Below are positions 43,657-52,111 of a DNA stretch of 52,111 nt, one piece after another. The stretch's first letter is position 1, and every line of letters begins with the position of its first letter. Below the pieces are notes generated by a model that made no database searches, had not been told where the DNA came from, and worked only from the letters and a program-made list of their open reading frames with translations. The position numbers and the translations under genes are program-made. The stretch comes from an uncultured Flavobacteriaceae bacterium (lineage in GTDB: Bacteria > Bacteroidota > Bacteroidia > Flavobacteriales > Flavobacteriaceae), in assembly GCA_938010765.1 (NCBI GenBank), contig CALLVX010000029.1, positions 1-52,111 on the forward strand, written 5' to 3'.

Positions 43657-44235
43657 CTAACGCAACCAAATATCCGGATCCAAATAAAACATTCGCTTCC
43701 AGCCCTGAACCGAGACCTCGTCATACAGATGAGGGTACGGAAAAGGCGATGTAATCGCATAGTGCAAATGCGGTGGCTTTCCCTTCGCATTTCCTGAGTC
43801 TCCCACGGTTCCTATTACCGCGCCACTGCCCAAAGGTTTAAAAATATGAGTTTTGATCTCATCTAAATGGGCATAGTAATGAAATCGCCACTTTGGCCCT
43901 AGAACCATTACCGACTTGCCTCCCTTTCCGCCTTCATGGGTATAAACTACAATACCTTTTGTAGCGGCAATCACATCGGTGCCTTTCTCAGCAAAAATAT
44001 CGATTCCCTTATGAGTAATAGAGCTACCCCATGGATAAGCCCAAAACGATTTTTCATTCCAGCTTTTACCTGTTGCTCCTTTTACAGGAATAACCATTTG
44101 CTGTGGAATTAAAAAACCAATTGCAAGAACCAAGAAAGGCAACCAAAACCACTTTCGGAACGATCGGTTGCGCACTATAAAGGCAAATACCGATAGTAGG
44201 GCAAGCCAAAAACGGCTGGTCGTGTTCGTTATCAT
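43657..44235 (-). CDS. M23 family metallopeptidase
   Basis: A 192-residue LytM-type peptidase. One or two hydrophobic segments at residues 8-45 anchor it. The zinc motif is HKGIDIFAEKGTDVIAA (HxxxD) and HLHYAI (HxH). It has VVYTHEGGKGGKSVMVLGP between. Such enzymes cut peptidoglycan cross-links or peptide bridges in the periplasm. It follows ligA after 9 bases. Confidence 0.92.
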   Translation of the reverse strand: MITNTTSRFWLALLSVFAFIVRNRSFRKWFWLPFLVLAIGFLIPQQMVIPVKGATGKSWNEKSFWAYPWGSSITHKGIDIFAEKGTDVIAATKGIVVYTHEGGKGGKSVMVLGPKWRFHYYAHLDEIKTHIFKPLGSGAVIGTVGDSGNAKGKPPHLHYAITSPFPYPHLYDEVSVQGWKRMFYLDPDIWLR

Positions 44236-44244
44236 AATAAACTA

Positions 44245-46245
<2,001 letters not shown>

Positions 46246-46306
46246 TCAACTAATGCTATTCTGATACAATCGGTTTATTCAATTTCTGGATGGTTTCACA
46301 TAAAGG

Positions 46307-46888
46307 TCATACCTGATCTTTTTGAATCCATTTTGGCAAGGGTAGCGGCTTGTAGGCCTTCATTTTTTTTAAGAGTCCGGAAACCGTCCCATCCACCAGT
46401 AACATTTCGTAATTTTCTTGCTTTAGAAAGCCCTGTGCAACCATTTTACGAAGCATCGCCAATAAATCGTCGTAAAAACCATTGGTATTTAAAATACCGA
46501 TCGGCTTCCGATGCAGTCCCAGTTGTGACCAAGTAATCATTTCAAAAAGTTCTTCCAAGGTACCATACCCGCCAGGCAGCGTAATTACACCATCTGAAAG
46601 CTCATGCATTTTTAGTTTGCGTTCATGCATGTTTTCGGTAATTATCAATTGGGTAAGTCCTGGATGGTACACTTCTTTTAACATTAAAAAATTGGGAATT
46701 ACCCCGATTACCTTTCCTCCTTTATCTAACGCACCTTGCGCAACTTTTCCCATTACGCCTATTTTCGCGGCTCCATAAACTAGCGTTCTATTGGTTTCTG
46801 CCAAGGTAGCGCCTAGTTTAATGGCGGACGCTAACACTTGAGGGTCATTCCCCTCACTACTACCACAAAATACTACGATACTCTTCAT
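46307..46888 (-). CDS. LOG family / TIGR00730 Rossmann-fold protein
   Basis: A 193-residue protein with VFCGSSEGNDP at the N-terminus, then LVYGAAKIGVMGKVAQGAL and the signature LPGGYGTLEELFEMITW. Family members are cytokinin riboside 5'-monophosphate phosphoribohydrolases or related nucleotide hydrolases. Its cellular role in bacteria is uncertain. A perfect 16-base palindrome lies just upstream of the ATG. Confidence 0.93.
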   Translation of the reverse strand: MKSIVVFCGSSEGNDPQVLASAIKLGATLAETNRTLVYGAAKIGVMGKVAQGALDKGGKVIGVIPNFLMLKEVYHPGLTQLIITENMHERKLKMHELSDGVITLPGGYGTLEELFEMITWSQLGLHRKPIGILNTNGFYDDLLAMLRKMVAQGFLKQENYEMLLVDGTVSGLLKKMKAYKPLPLPKWIQKDQV

Positions 46889-46898
46889 TTGTATATTT

Positions 46899-46914
46899 TT
46901 TCCTAATTAGGAAA
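46899..46914. promoter_or_regulatory. 16-base perfect palindrome upstream of the LOG gene
   Basis: TTTCCTAATTAGGAAA is a perfect palindrome 10 bases before the minus-strand ATG. It could be an operator. Nothing else in the 66-base gap explains it. Confidence 0.4.
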
Positions 46915-46954
46915 TTAAACAATTCCCAGCTTGTCAAAGAAAACTCTTGGCACT

Positions 46955-47344
46955 TTATAGTTCCCTCACTGCGGTGCCCGTTATTTTCACCTTCCCGCCA
47001 AAAGGCAAGGCTGCAGCTTCATAGATGGTCCTTGCAGGTCTTCTCCCTTCTGGAAATAGGCTTATAAAAATACTATTTACAACGGGTAAATCTTCTAAAT
47101 CATCAAAGGAGATATCGACAAAGGTTACCTCTTCCTTTGCGAAGCCCGCTTTTGTAAGGGCCGCAAAAAAATTAGCAAATGCCAACGCTGTCTCTTCCTC
47201 AATAGTTCCTGCGATATAATCCCCATCCGCGCTGACCGCCAACTGCCCGCTTACAAAACACATATTGTTGGCAACCACGGCATGGCTTATAGGGTTTGCC
47301 CATTTCGGAAGGCCGGCTCCCTCGGTTATATATTTCTTACCCAT
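46955..47344 (-). CDS. RidA family enamine/imine deaminase
   Basis: A 129-residue trimeric deaminase fold. LPKWANPISHAVVANNMCFVSGQ opens the protein, and EGRRPARTIYEAAALP carries the conserved arginine that binds the substrate carboxylate. RidA hydrolyses reactive 2-aminoacrylate released by PLP enzymes. It lies 3 bases after the prmC stop on the same strand. Confidence 0.92.
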   Translation of the reverse strand: MGKKYITEGAGLPKWANPISHAVVANNMCFVSGQLAVSADGDYIAGTIEEETALAFANFFAALTKAGFAKEEVTFVDISFDDLEDLPVVNSIFISLFPEGRRPARTIYEAAALPFGGKVKITGTAVREL

Positions 47345-47347
47345 GAT

Positions 47348-48250
47348 TTATTTTAAAGTTCCCATTAACATTCTGTCGTTACCATACATATCCTTGCGCA
47401 GTTGTATCTCATTCCAGATAGTGGTTTTTAGAAGTGATTTGGTTTCTTCCCCTAGATATTGATTTATCTCTAAAAATAAACTCCCTTTCTTATTGAGGTT
47501 ATTTTCGGCGAACTCTACAATTTTTTTATAAAACAGTAGGGGGTCATCATCGGGAACGAACAAAGCCAAACCGGGTTCATGGTCTAGCACATTTGACTGG
47601 ATCTCCTTTTTTTCCGATTCTCGCACATAAGGAGGGTTCGAAACAATTACATCAAAAGCATCTTCCAGTCCCGTTAACCTTAAGATATCGGCTGGTATGA
47701 ACTCTAAGGATACATCATTTCGAAGTGCATTGTTTTGGGCGATGCTCAGTGCGTTCTCCGAAACATCCAAAGCGAACACCTTTGTATTCGGGAGGTTTTT
47801 AGCAAGCGTAATGGCTATGCAACCGCTACCCGTGCCTATATCCAATATTTGTAAGGCGGCAACTTTAGATGTAACCGTTTCCTTAGCCCGTTTTTTTCGG
47901 CGGGTTTCACATTTTACCTCTCTAACATACTCAATTACCCAACGCACTAACGCTTCTGTCTCGGGACGTGGGATCAGCACCGTTTCGTTAACGACAAAAT
48001 CTAACTCCATAAAGTTAGTTTTCCCTATGATATATTGAATGGGGCGTTGTAGCTTCAATTGGCTCAACGCCTCGAACAGCGGTTGTTCTTCCTCTTTGGA
48101 AATTATTATATTGGGCTGCACCGCAAGTACAAAACGTTCTAAATTGAGGTAGTATTCGATTACTATATAAAAAAAACTGGCTACTTCTTCTTTCGCATAC
48201 AACGCATCTAACTCTTTGTGGTAGACGGTTTTGATTTCTTTTAATAACAT
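47348..48250 (-). CDS. prmC: Peptide chain release factor glutamine methyltransferase
   Basis: A 300-residue SAM methyltransferase that methylates the GGQ glutamine of release factors. The N-terminal helical domain is followed by LIPRPETEALVRWVIEYVRE, SAM motif ILDIGTGSGCIAITLA and the catalytic VSNPPYVRESE. A short basic insertion (CETRRKKRAKETVTS) sits before motif I. RidA follows after 3 bases. Confidence 0.94.
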   Translation of the reverse strand: MLLKEIKTVYHKELDALYAKEEVASFFYIVIEYYLNLERFVLAVQPNIIISKEEEQPLFEALSQLKLQRPIQYIIGKTNFMELDFVVNETVLIPRPETEALVRWVIEYVREVKCETRRKKRAKETVTSKVAALQILDIGTGSGCIAITLAKNLPNTKVFALDVSENALSIAQNNALRNDVSLEFIPADILRLTGLEDAFDVIVSNPPYVRESEKKEIQSNVLDHEPGLALFVPDDDPLLFYKKIVEFAENNLNKKGSLFLEINQYLGEETKSLLKTTIWNEIQLRKDMYGNDRMLMGTLK

Positions 48251-48300
48251 TCCTTAAAACAACGGTTAGCAAGGGTGGAAAATGGTCGCAATTAAAGTTC

Positions 48301-48308
48301 TATTTTTG
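48301..48308 (+). promoter_or_regulatory. -7 promoter element for the ribD run
   Basis: TATTTTTG, exact TAnnTTTG. The start of transcription would be near 48315, about 35 bases before the ATG. Confidence 0.5.
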
Positions 48309-48349
48309 CTGTGTGAAGATACGCGAATTGTATAGCTTCCTAAAATTTG

Positions 48350-49423
48350 ATGCCTCAAAAAATGCACAGCCCGGGTACGGATGAAAAATATATGCATAGA
48401 TGTCTCCAAATCGCAAAAAACGGTTTGGGAACTACTGCACCTAACCCCATGGTCGGTGCCGTCATAGTCTGCGAAAATAAGATTATCGGTGAGGGGTATA
48501 CTAGTGTCTATGGCGGGGCACACGCAGAGGTGAATGCCATCAACTCGGTCAAGTACAAATCATTGCTCCCAAAAAGCACCCTTTACGTAACACTGGAGCC
48601 ATGTTCTCATTTCGGAAAAACACCCCCCTGTGCCGATTTGATTCTAAAGCATCAAATCCCTACCGTAGTCGTAGGCATATTAGACCCAAACGAGCAAGTT
48701 GCCGGTAGGGGAATTGAAAAACTAAAAGCCAATGGCTGTATTGTAGTAACGGGCATTTTAGCCGAAGCCTGTAGAAAGCACCATAAGCGGTTTTTAAGAT
48801 TTCATGAGAAAAAGCGGCCTTATCTGATTTTGAAATGGGCAGAAACACAAGATGGGTTTATAGCACCTCTAAAAGAAAAAAGAACCGATAATCCGGCACC
48901 CGTATGGATCAGCAACGAACGATCCCGGCAACTTACACATCAATGGCGAAGCGAAGAACAAGCGATTCTAATAGGCACAAATACCGTGCTCCAAGACAAT
49001 CCTAAACTAAACGTACGCCATTGGACAGGAACCGACCCGATTCGCATCATTATTGATAGAGACACAAGGCTTCAGGGAAACCTGCATGTGTTAGATAAGA
49101 GCATTCCTACCATGCTATTCACTAGTGAGAAAAACCACCAAAAACCTGTTGATGGAATCGACATCTATAGAATAGACTTTTCAAAAGAAATTATACCTCA
49201 ATTATGCGCTGTCGCCCATACACAAAATGTCAACAGCATATTGATAGAGGGGGGCGCTAAGACTATACAAACCTTTATAGATTCGGGGTTTTGGGATGAA
49301 GCCAGGGTCTTTGTCGGAGCTTCTTTTTTTCAAGATGGAATGAAAGCGCCTACTTTTAACGGAGACTTACAAAGCACAATAAAAGTGGGGTCCGATACTC
49401 TAAACACCTATTACAATGATTAA
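48350..49423 (+). CDS. ribD: Bifunctional riboflavin biosynthesis deaminase/reductase
   Basis: A 357-residue fusion for the second and third steps of riboflavin synthesis. The deaminase has HAEVNAI (zinc His and catalytic Glu) and EPCSHFGKTPPCADL (zinc cysteines). The reductase begins near residue 155 (RPYLILKWAETQDGFIA) with AILIGTNTVLQDNPKLNVR and ILIEGGAKTIQTFID. ATG 48350 is chosen over the TTG just before it. It overlaps the HAD gene by 8 bases. Confidence 0.95.
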   Translation: MPQKMHSPGTDEKYMHRCLQIAKNGLGTTAPNPMVGAVIVCENKIIGEGYTSVYGGAHAEVNAINSVKYKSLLPKSTLYVTLEPCSHFGKTPPCADLILKHQIPTVVVGILDPNEQVAGRGIEKLKANGCIVVTGILAEACRKHHKRFLRFHEKKRPYLILKWAETQDGFIAPLKEKRTDNPAPVWISNERSRQLTHQWRSEEQAILIGTNTVLQDNPKLNVRHWTGTDPIRIIIDRDTRLQGNLHVLDKSIPTMLFTSEKNHQKPVDGIDIYRIDFSKEIIPQLCAVAHTQNVNSILIEGGAKTIQTFIDSGFWDEARVFVGASFFQDGMKAPTFNGDLQSTIKVGSDTLNTYYND

Positions 49424-50021
49424 GAATATCATTTTTGATTTTGGCGATATTTTCATCAACCTTGATAAGGAAGTTATTTTTCGCGAAATCCAAGAGTTCG
49501 GAGGTAAAACTGAATTAACACCTGAAATTTTAGCGGTGAACAAGCGCTATGAGGTTGGAGGAGTTTCCTCCAAGGGGTTTATTGCAGCATTGGCAACAGT
49601 ATACCCAGAAGCGAATACCCAAGATATAGTGCGCATCTGGAATGCCATGATTCTTGATTTTCCGGAAGACCGTTTAAAATTTCTTGAAGACCTGTCAAAG
49701 AAAGAAACCTACCGTTTGTTCTTACTCAGCAACACCAATGCGCTGCATATCGAGAAGGTAATCGAAACTATGGGCAAAGAAATGTACCTTCGTTTTAAGA
49801 GTTGTTTTGAACAATTTTATCTTTCCCATGAAATACATCTTCGAAAACCGGATACGGCTATTTTTGAGTTTGTATTGACCCAAAACAATTTAAAGGCATC
49901 AGAAACACTCTTTATAGATGACACCAGGGAAAATACCGATACCGCCGAACAACTAGGAATGCAAACCTGGAATTTAAAAGTGGGCAAAGAAGATGTTGTT
50001 CAACTTCGATCAAGGTTGTAA
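49416..50021 (+). CDS. HAD family hydrolase
   Basis: A 201-residue HAD-IA phosphatase. Motif I is IIFDFGDIFINLD (nucleophile Asp), motif II FLLSNTN, motif III Lys in HLRKPDTAIFE, and motif IV LFIDDTRENTD. The overall form matches YihX-like sugar-phosphate phosphatases. It directly follows ribD with an 8-base overlap; the missing pyrimidine phosphatase of riboflavin synthesis is a possible role, but this is an inference. Confidence 0.9.
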   Translation: MIKNIIFDFGDIFINLDKEVIFREIQEFGGKTELTPEILAVNKRYEVGGVSSKGFIAALATVYPEANTQDIVRIWNAMILDFPEDRLKFLEDLSKKETYRLFLLSNTNALHIEKVIETMGKEMYLRFKSCFEQFYLSHEIHLRKPDTAIFEFVLTQNNLKASETLFIDDTRENTDTAEQLGMQTWNLKVGKEDVVQLRSRL

Positions 50022-50023
50022 CT

Positions 50024-50887
50024 ATGCTATATCTCGTACTCAGTATCCTTTTCTCGAGCCTTATTTTTGTAATTTTCAAACTTTTCGACATCTACAAAGT
50101 AGAGACCTTGTACGCGATCATCACAAACTATGTAGTAGCTTGTGCAGTTGGTTTTTTCTTTTATCATGGAACGGCTACAGTTAGTGAAATACCAACAAGA
50201 CCATGGTTTTGGGGTACATTTTTATTAGGTTTTTTGTTTATCGTCGTCTTTAATTTAATGGCCGCTACTGCCCAAAGAGCGGGTGTATCGGTCGCCTCTG
50301 TTGCTACCAAGATGTCTTTGGTTATCCCTGTAGTATTAGGAGTGTTCCTATATAAGGAGAATTTGGGGCCTATAAAAATTATCGGAATCGTGCTTGCCCT
50401 GATAGCAGTATATTTCACCTCTCATAAAGAAGATTCTTCAAAAACCGGCAAAAAAGCGCTACTTCTTCCGATCATGGTATTTTTAGGTTCCGGATTGATC
50501 GATGCTAGTCTCAAGTATGCACAGGAAGTATATATAGACGAAACGGAGTTTCCGCTATTTTCGGCCACTGTATTCGCATCGGCAGCTATCGTCGGGTTCT
50601 TTATAATTATTGTAAAATCCTTTCAAAATCCACTCAAGGTCAACTTCAAAAACATTGTGGCTGGGATTGCCTTGGGGGTTCCTAATTACTTTTCGATTTA
50701 TTTTCTGTTGCGTGCCCTGCAGAATCAAGACTTAACAAGTGCATCGGTATTTACCCTTAACAATGTGGCAATAGTTATGTTTTCGACCGTATTGGGCATT
50801 CTGCTTTTTAAGGAGCAGTTGAGTATCAAAAACTGGGGAGGTATTGTATTGGCCGTTATCAGTATTATTTTAGTAGCTCTTTTTTAA
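50024..50887 (+). CDS. EamA/DMT family transporter
   Basis: A 287-residue membrane protein with about ten TM helices in two EamA-like halves (AGVSVASVATKMSLVIPVVL; TSASVFTLNNVAIVMFSTVL). Substrate is unknown; neighbours suggest no clear choice. It starts 2 bases after the HAD gene. Confidence 0.88.
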   Translation: MLYLVLSILFSSLIFVIFKLFDIYKVETLYAIITNYVVACAVGFFFYHGTATVSEIPTRPWFWGTFLLGFLFIVVFNLMAATAQRAGVSVASVATKMSLVIPVVLGVFLYKENLGPIKIIGIVLALIAVYFTSHKEDSSKTGKKALLLPIMVFLGSGLIDASLKYAQEVYIDETEFPLFSATVFASAAIVGFFIIIVKSFQNPLKVNFKNIVAGIALGVPNYFSIYFLLRALQNQDLTSASVFTLNNVAIVMFSTVLGILLFKEQLSIKNWGGIVLAVISIILVALF

Positions 50888-50893
50888 CACCCT

Positions 50894-51502
50894 ATGGAAA
50901 ACGATACTTTTAGAACGATCACAAAGGCCACCGAAACAGTACTTTTCAAAGAAAAGAAAAGTAAATTTTTTGGTTATGCATTTCCAATTCAAAACGAGAA
51001 TGAAGTAAAAGCCCTAGTGGATGGTATTAAAAAAAATCACCCCACTGCCAATCATGTTTGCTATGCTTGGCAACTCGGGGTAGAAAAAGTAACCTATCGT
51101 GCCAATGACGATGGCGAACCCAACAATTCGGCGGGAATGCCCATATATGGTCAAATACAATCATTTAACATCACCAATGTGCTTGTAGCCGTAGCACGTG
51201 TCTTTGGCGGCACCAAATTAGGTATTGGCGGCTTGATCTCGGCCTACCGTGCTAGCGCAAAAACAGTGTTGACATCTTCAAGAATCGTTGAAAAGACGCT
51301 TCAGGAACAGCTAAAGCTCCATTTTGAGTATGGCCAAATAGACTTAGTAATGCGTTTGATCAAGCAACGACAATTAACCATTATATCGCAAAAAATGGAA
51401 CTGAATTGCGAACTAATATTTTCTGTTCGAAAGAAAGAGTTGGAAACGGTTATCGGATTGTTCAAAAAACTGCAAAGCGTGCGTATTGAACAATTCACTT
51501 AA
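50894..51502 (+). CDS. YigZ/IMPACT family protein
   Basis: A 202-residue protein of the UPF0029 family. KKSKFFGYAFPI, HVCYAWQLG, RANDDGEPNNSAGMPI and RVFGGTKLGIGGLISAYRAS are hallmark motifs. A C-terminal ferredoxin-like domain follows. Eukaryotic IMPACT regulates Gcn2; the bacterial role is unclear, perhaps ribosome-linked. It ends the ribD run. Confidence 0.94.
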   Translation: MENDTFRTITKATETVLFKEKKSKFFGYAFPIQNENEVKALVDGIKKNHPTANHVCYAWQLGVEKVTYRANDDGEPNNSAGMPIYGQIQSFNITNVLVAVARVFGGTKLGIGGLISAYRASAKTVLTSSRIVEKTLQEQLKLHFEYGQIDLVMRLIKQRQLTIISQKMELNCELIFSVRKKELETVIGLFKKLQSVRIEQFT

Positions 51503-51532
51503 AATAATCGCAGCTAAATACAAATCGCTTGG

Positions 51533-51931
51533 TTAACCCTCTATTAAATCCAAAACATAGGATGGGCATCTTATTGGACGCATAGACTTCATATCCATAA
51601 ATGCCAAAACCGTGTTCGCTTCGACTAAAAGTTCTTTTTCTTCGTTCAAAATTTCAAAGTCAAATTCAATTTTCACGGATGGGATCCGCTTCAATTTTGT
51701 GCGAACCATAATAAGGTCGTCATACCTCGCAGATTTTTTAAAATTCATCTGTAGGGATATTACCGGAAGCATCACTCCTCTTTCTTCCATACTTTTGTAG
51801 GAAACACCAAGTTGCCTTAGCCACTCTACCCTGCCAATCTCTAGGTATTGCGCATAGTTCCCGTGATACACGACCCCCATTTGGTCGGTTTCACCATAAC
51901 GTACCCTAAAAGAAAATTCGTTAATTCTCAT
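51533..51931 (-). CDS. Acyl-CoA thioesterase, YbgC/FadM type
   Basis: A 132-residue hotdog protein. VRYGETDQMGVVYHGNYAQY contains the catalytic Asp and the YbgC signature. It hydrolyses acyl-CoA thioesters; in proteobacteria YbgC works near the Tol-Pal system, but there is no such context here. It is convergent with the YigZ gene. It is the last complete gene in the window. Confidence 0.92.
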   Translation of the reverse strand: MRINEFSFRVRYGETDQMGVVYHGNYAQYLEIGRVEWLRQLGVSYKSMEERGVMLPVISLQMNFKKSARYDDLIMVRTKLKRIPSVKIEFDFEILNEEKELLVEANTVLAFMDMKSMRPIRCPSYVLDLIEG

Positions 51932-52111
51932 GAAATATTGATCTAAAAAGTATATATTTAAAGATGCCCGAAGCGATGGCCGAACATGGGAAAAAAAAAG
52001 CGGAAATTCAATAGCGTTTGATTTTTTTTTTAGAATATTTGTTCACATATTTGTCCCACTTTGAAAAACAGGTTTGCTCCGACCTTTTTTTGACCTACTG
52101 ACTAGAAATAC
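51932..52111. other. AT-rich edge region, possible origin-proximal DNA
   Basis: No gene is seen in these 180 bases. There is a T run, a 12-base-phased direct repeat ATATTTGT(T/C)C (52035-52044 and 52047-52056), and TTGTTCACA at 52039-52047, one mismatch from the DnaA box TTATNCACA. In flavobacteria I associate a thioesterase with the dnaA neighbourhood, but dnaA is outside the window. Confidence 0.3.

Overview
The window looks like chromosomal DNA of a marine member of Bacteroidota, family Flavobacteriaceae. This rests on moderate-to-low GC, many lipoproteins, a PorP/SprF-type protein, DUF4835 and DUF6913 proteins, a Bacteroidota-type omega subunit, and repeated promoters of the Bacteroidota form TAnnTTTG without clear Shine-Dalgarno sites. 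The order dapA-bamD-rpoZ-coaBC-DUF4835-recN-fabI is a core block I associate with this family. I see no insertion sequence, prophage, CRISPR array, rRNA or tRNA; most of the window is ordinary core genome.

Layout. 1-160: signal recognition particle RNA on the minus strand. 434-3472: glutaminyl cyclase lipoprotein, thioesterase and a beta-helix-like lipoprotein. 3473-8421: the most unusual stretch, a regulatory island. It holds a LytTR regulator with a degenerate receiver, a 54-residue acidic lipoprotein, a strong hairpin terminator, a TPR histidine kinase with a lipoprotein-type N-terminus, a NarL-type response regulator and an unrecognised gene. The first and last of these share an identical upstream 12-mer at identical distance from their promoters. 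8490-12888: glyA and divergent fumarylacetoacetase, a lipoprotein behind a sigma-54-like site, and ytxJ. 12889-13234: a structure-rich intergenic region before clpB. 13235-22320: clpB, a TetR regulator with a palindromic operator, a PorP/SprF-SPOR-like protein, a phosphatase lipoprotein, smpB, pcm, a Gfo/Idh/MocA oxidoreductase and 3-hydroxyacyl-CoA dehydrogenase.

22458-28016 is a tight plus-strand run (DUF1015, yggS, exonuclease-GIY-YIG, potassium channel, miaA, gluconokinase) ending at a bidirectional terminator. It faces a long minus-strand block, 40661 to 28085: DUF6913, dapA, bamD, rpoZ, coaBC, DUF4835, recN, fabI, a glycosyltransferase, a YbbR protein, coaE and an RprX/RprY-like two-component pair. 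40776-42520 holds a 5'-nucleotidase split into two genes, in reverse domain order. After a sparse 590-base gap come a small lipoprotein, then on the minus strand an M23 peptidase, ligA, a LOG-family protein, RidA and prmC. The plus-strand run ribD-HAD-EamA-YigZ follows, then a minus-strand thioesterase. The last 180 bases carry no gene and could be the edge of an origin region, but dnaA itself is not in the window.

Most interesting signals: the 3.6-8.4 kb regulatory island (possible lipopeptide-sensing circuit), the candidate structured RNA upstream of ytxJ, and the repeats in front of clpB. All functional claims for these are inferences from sequence.
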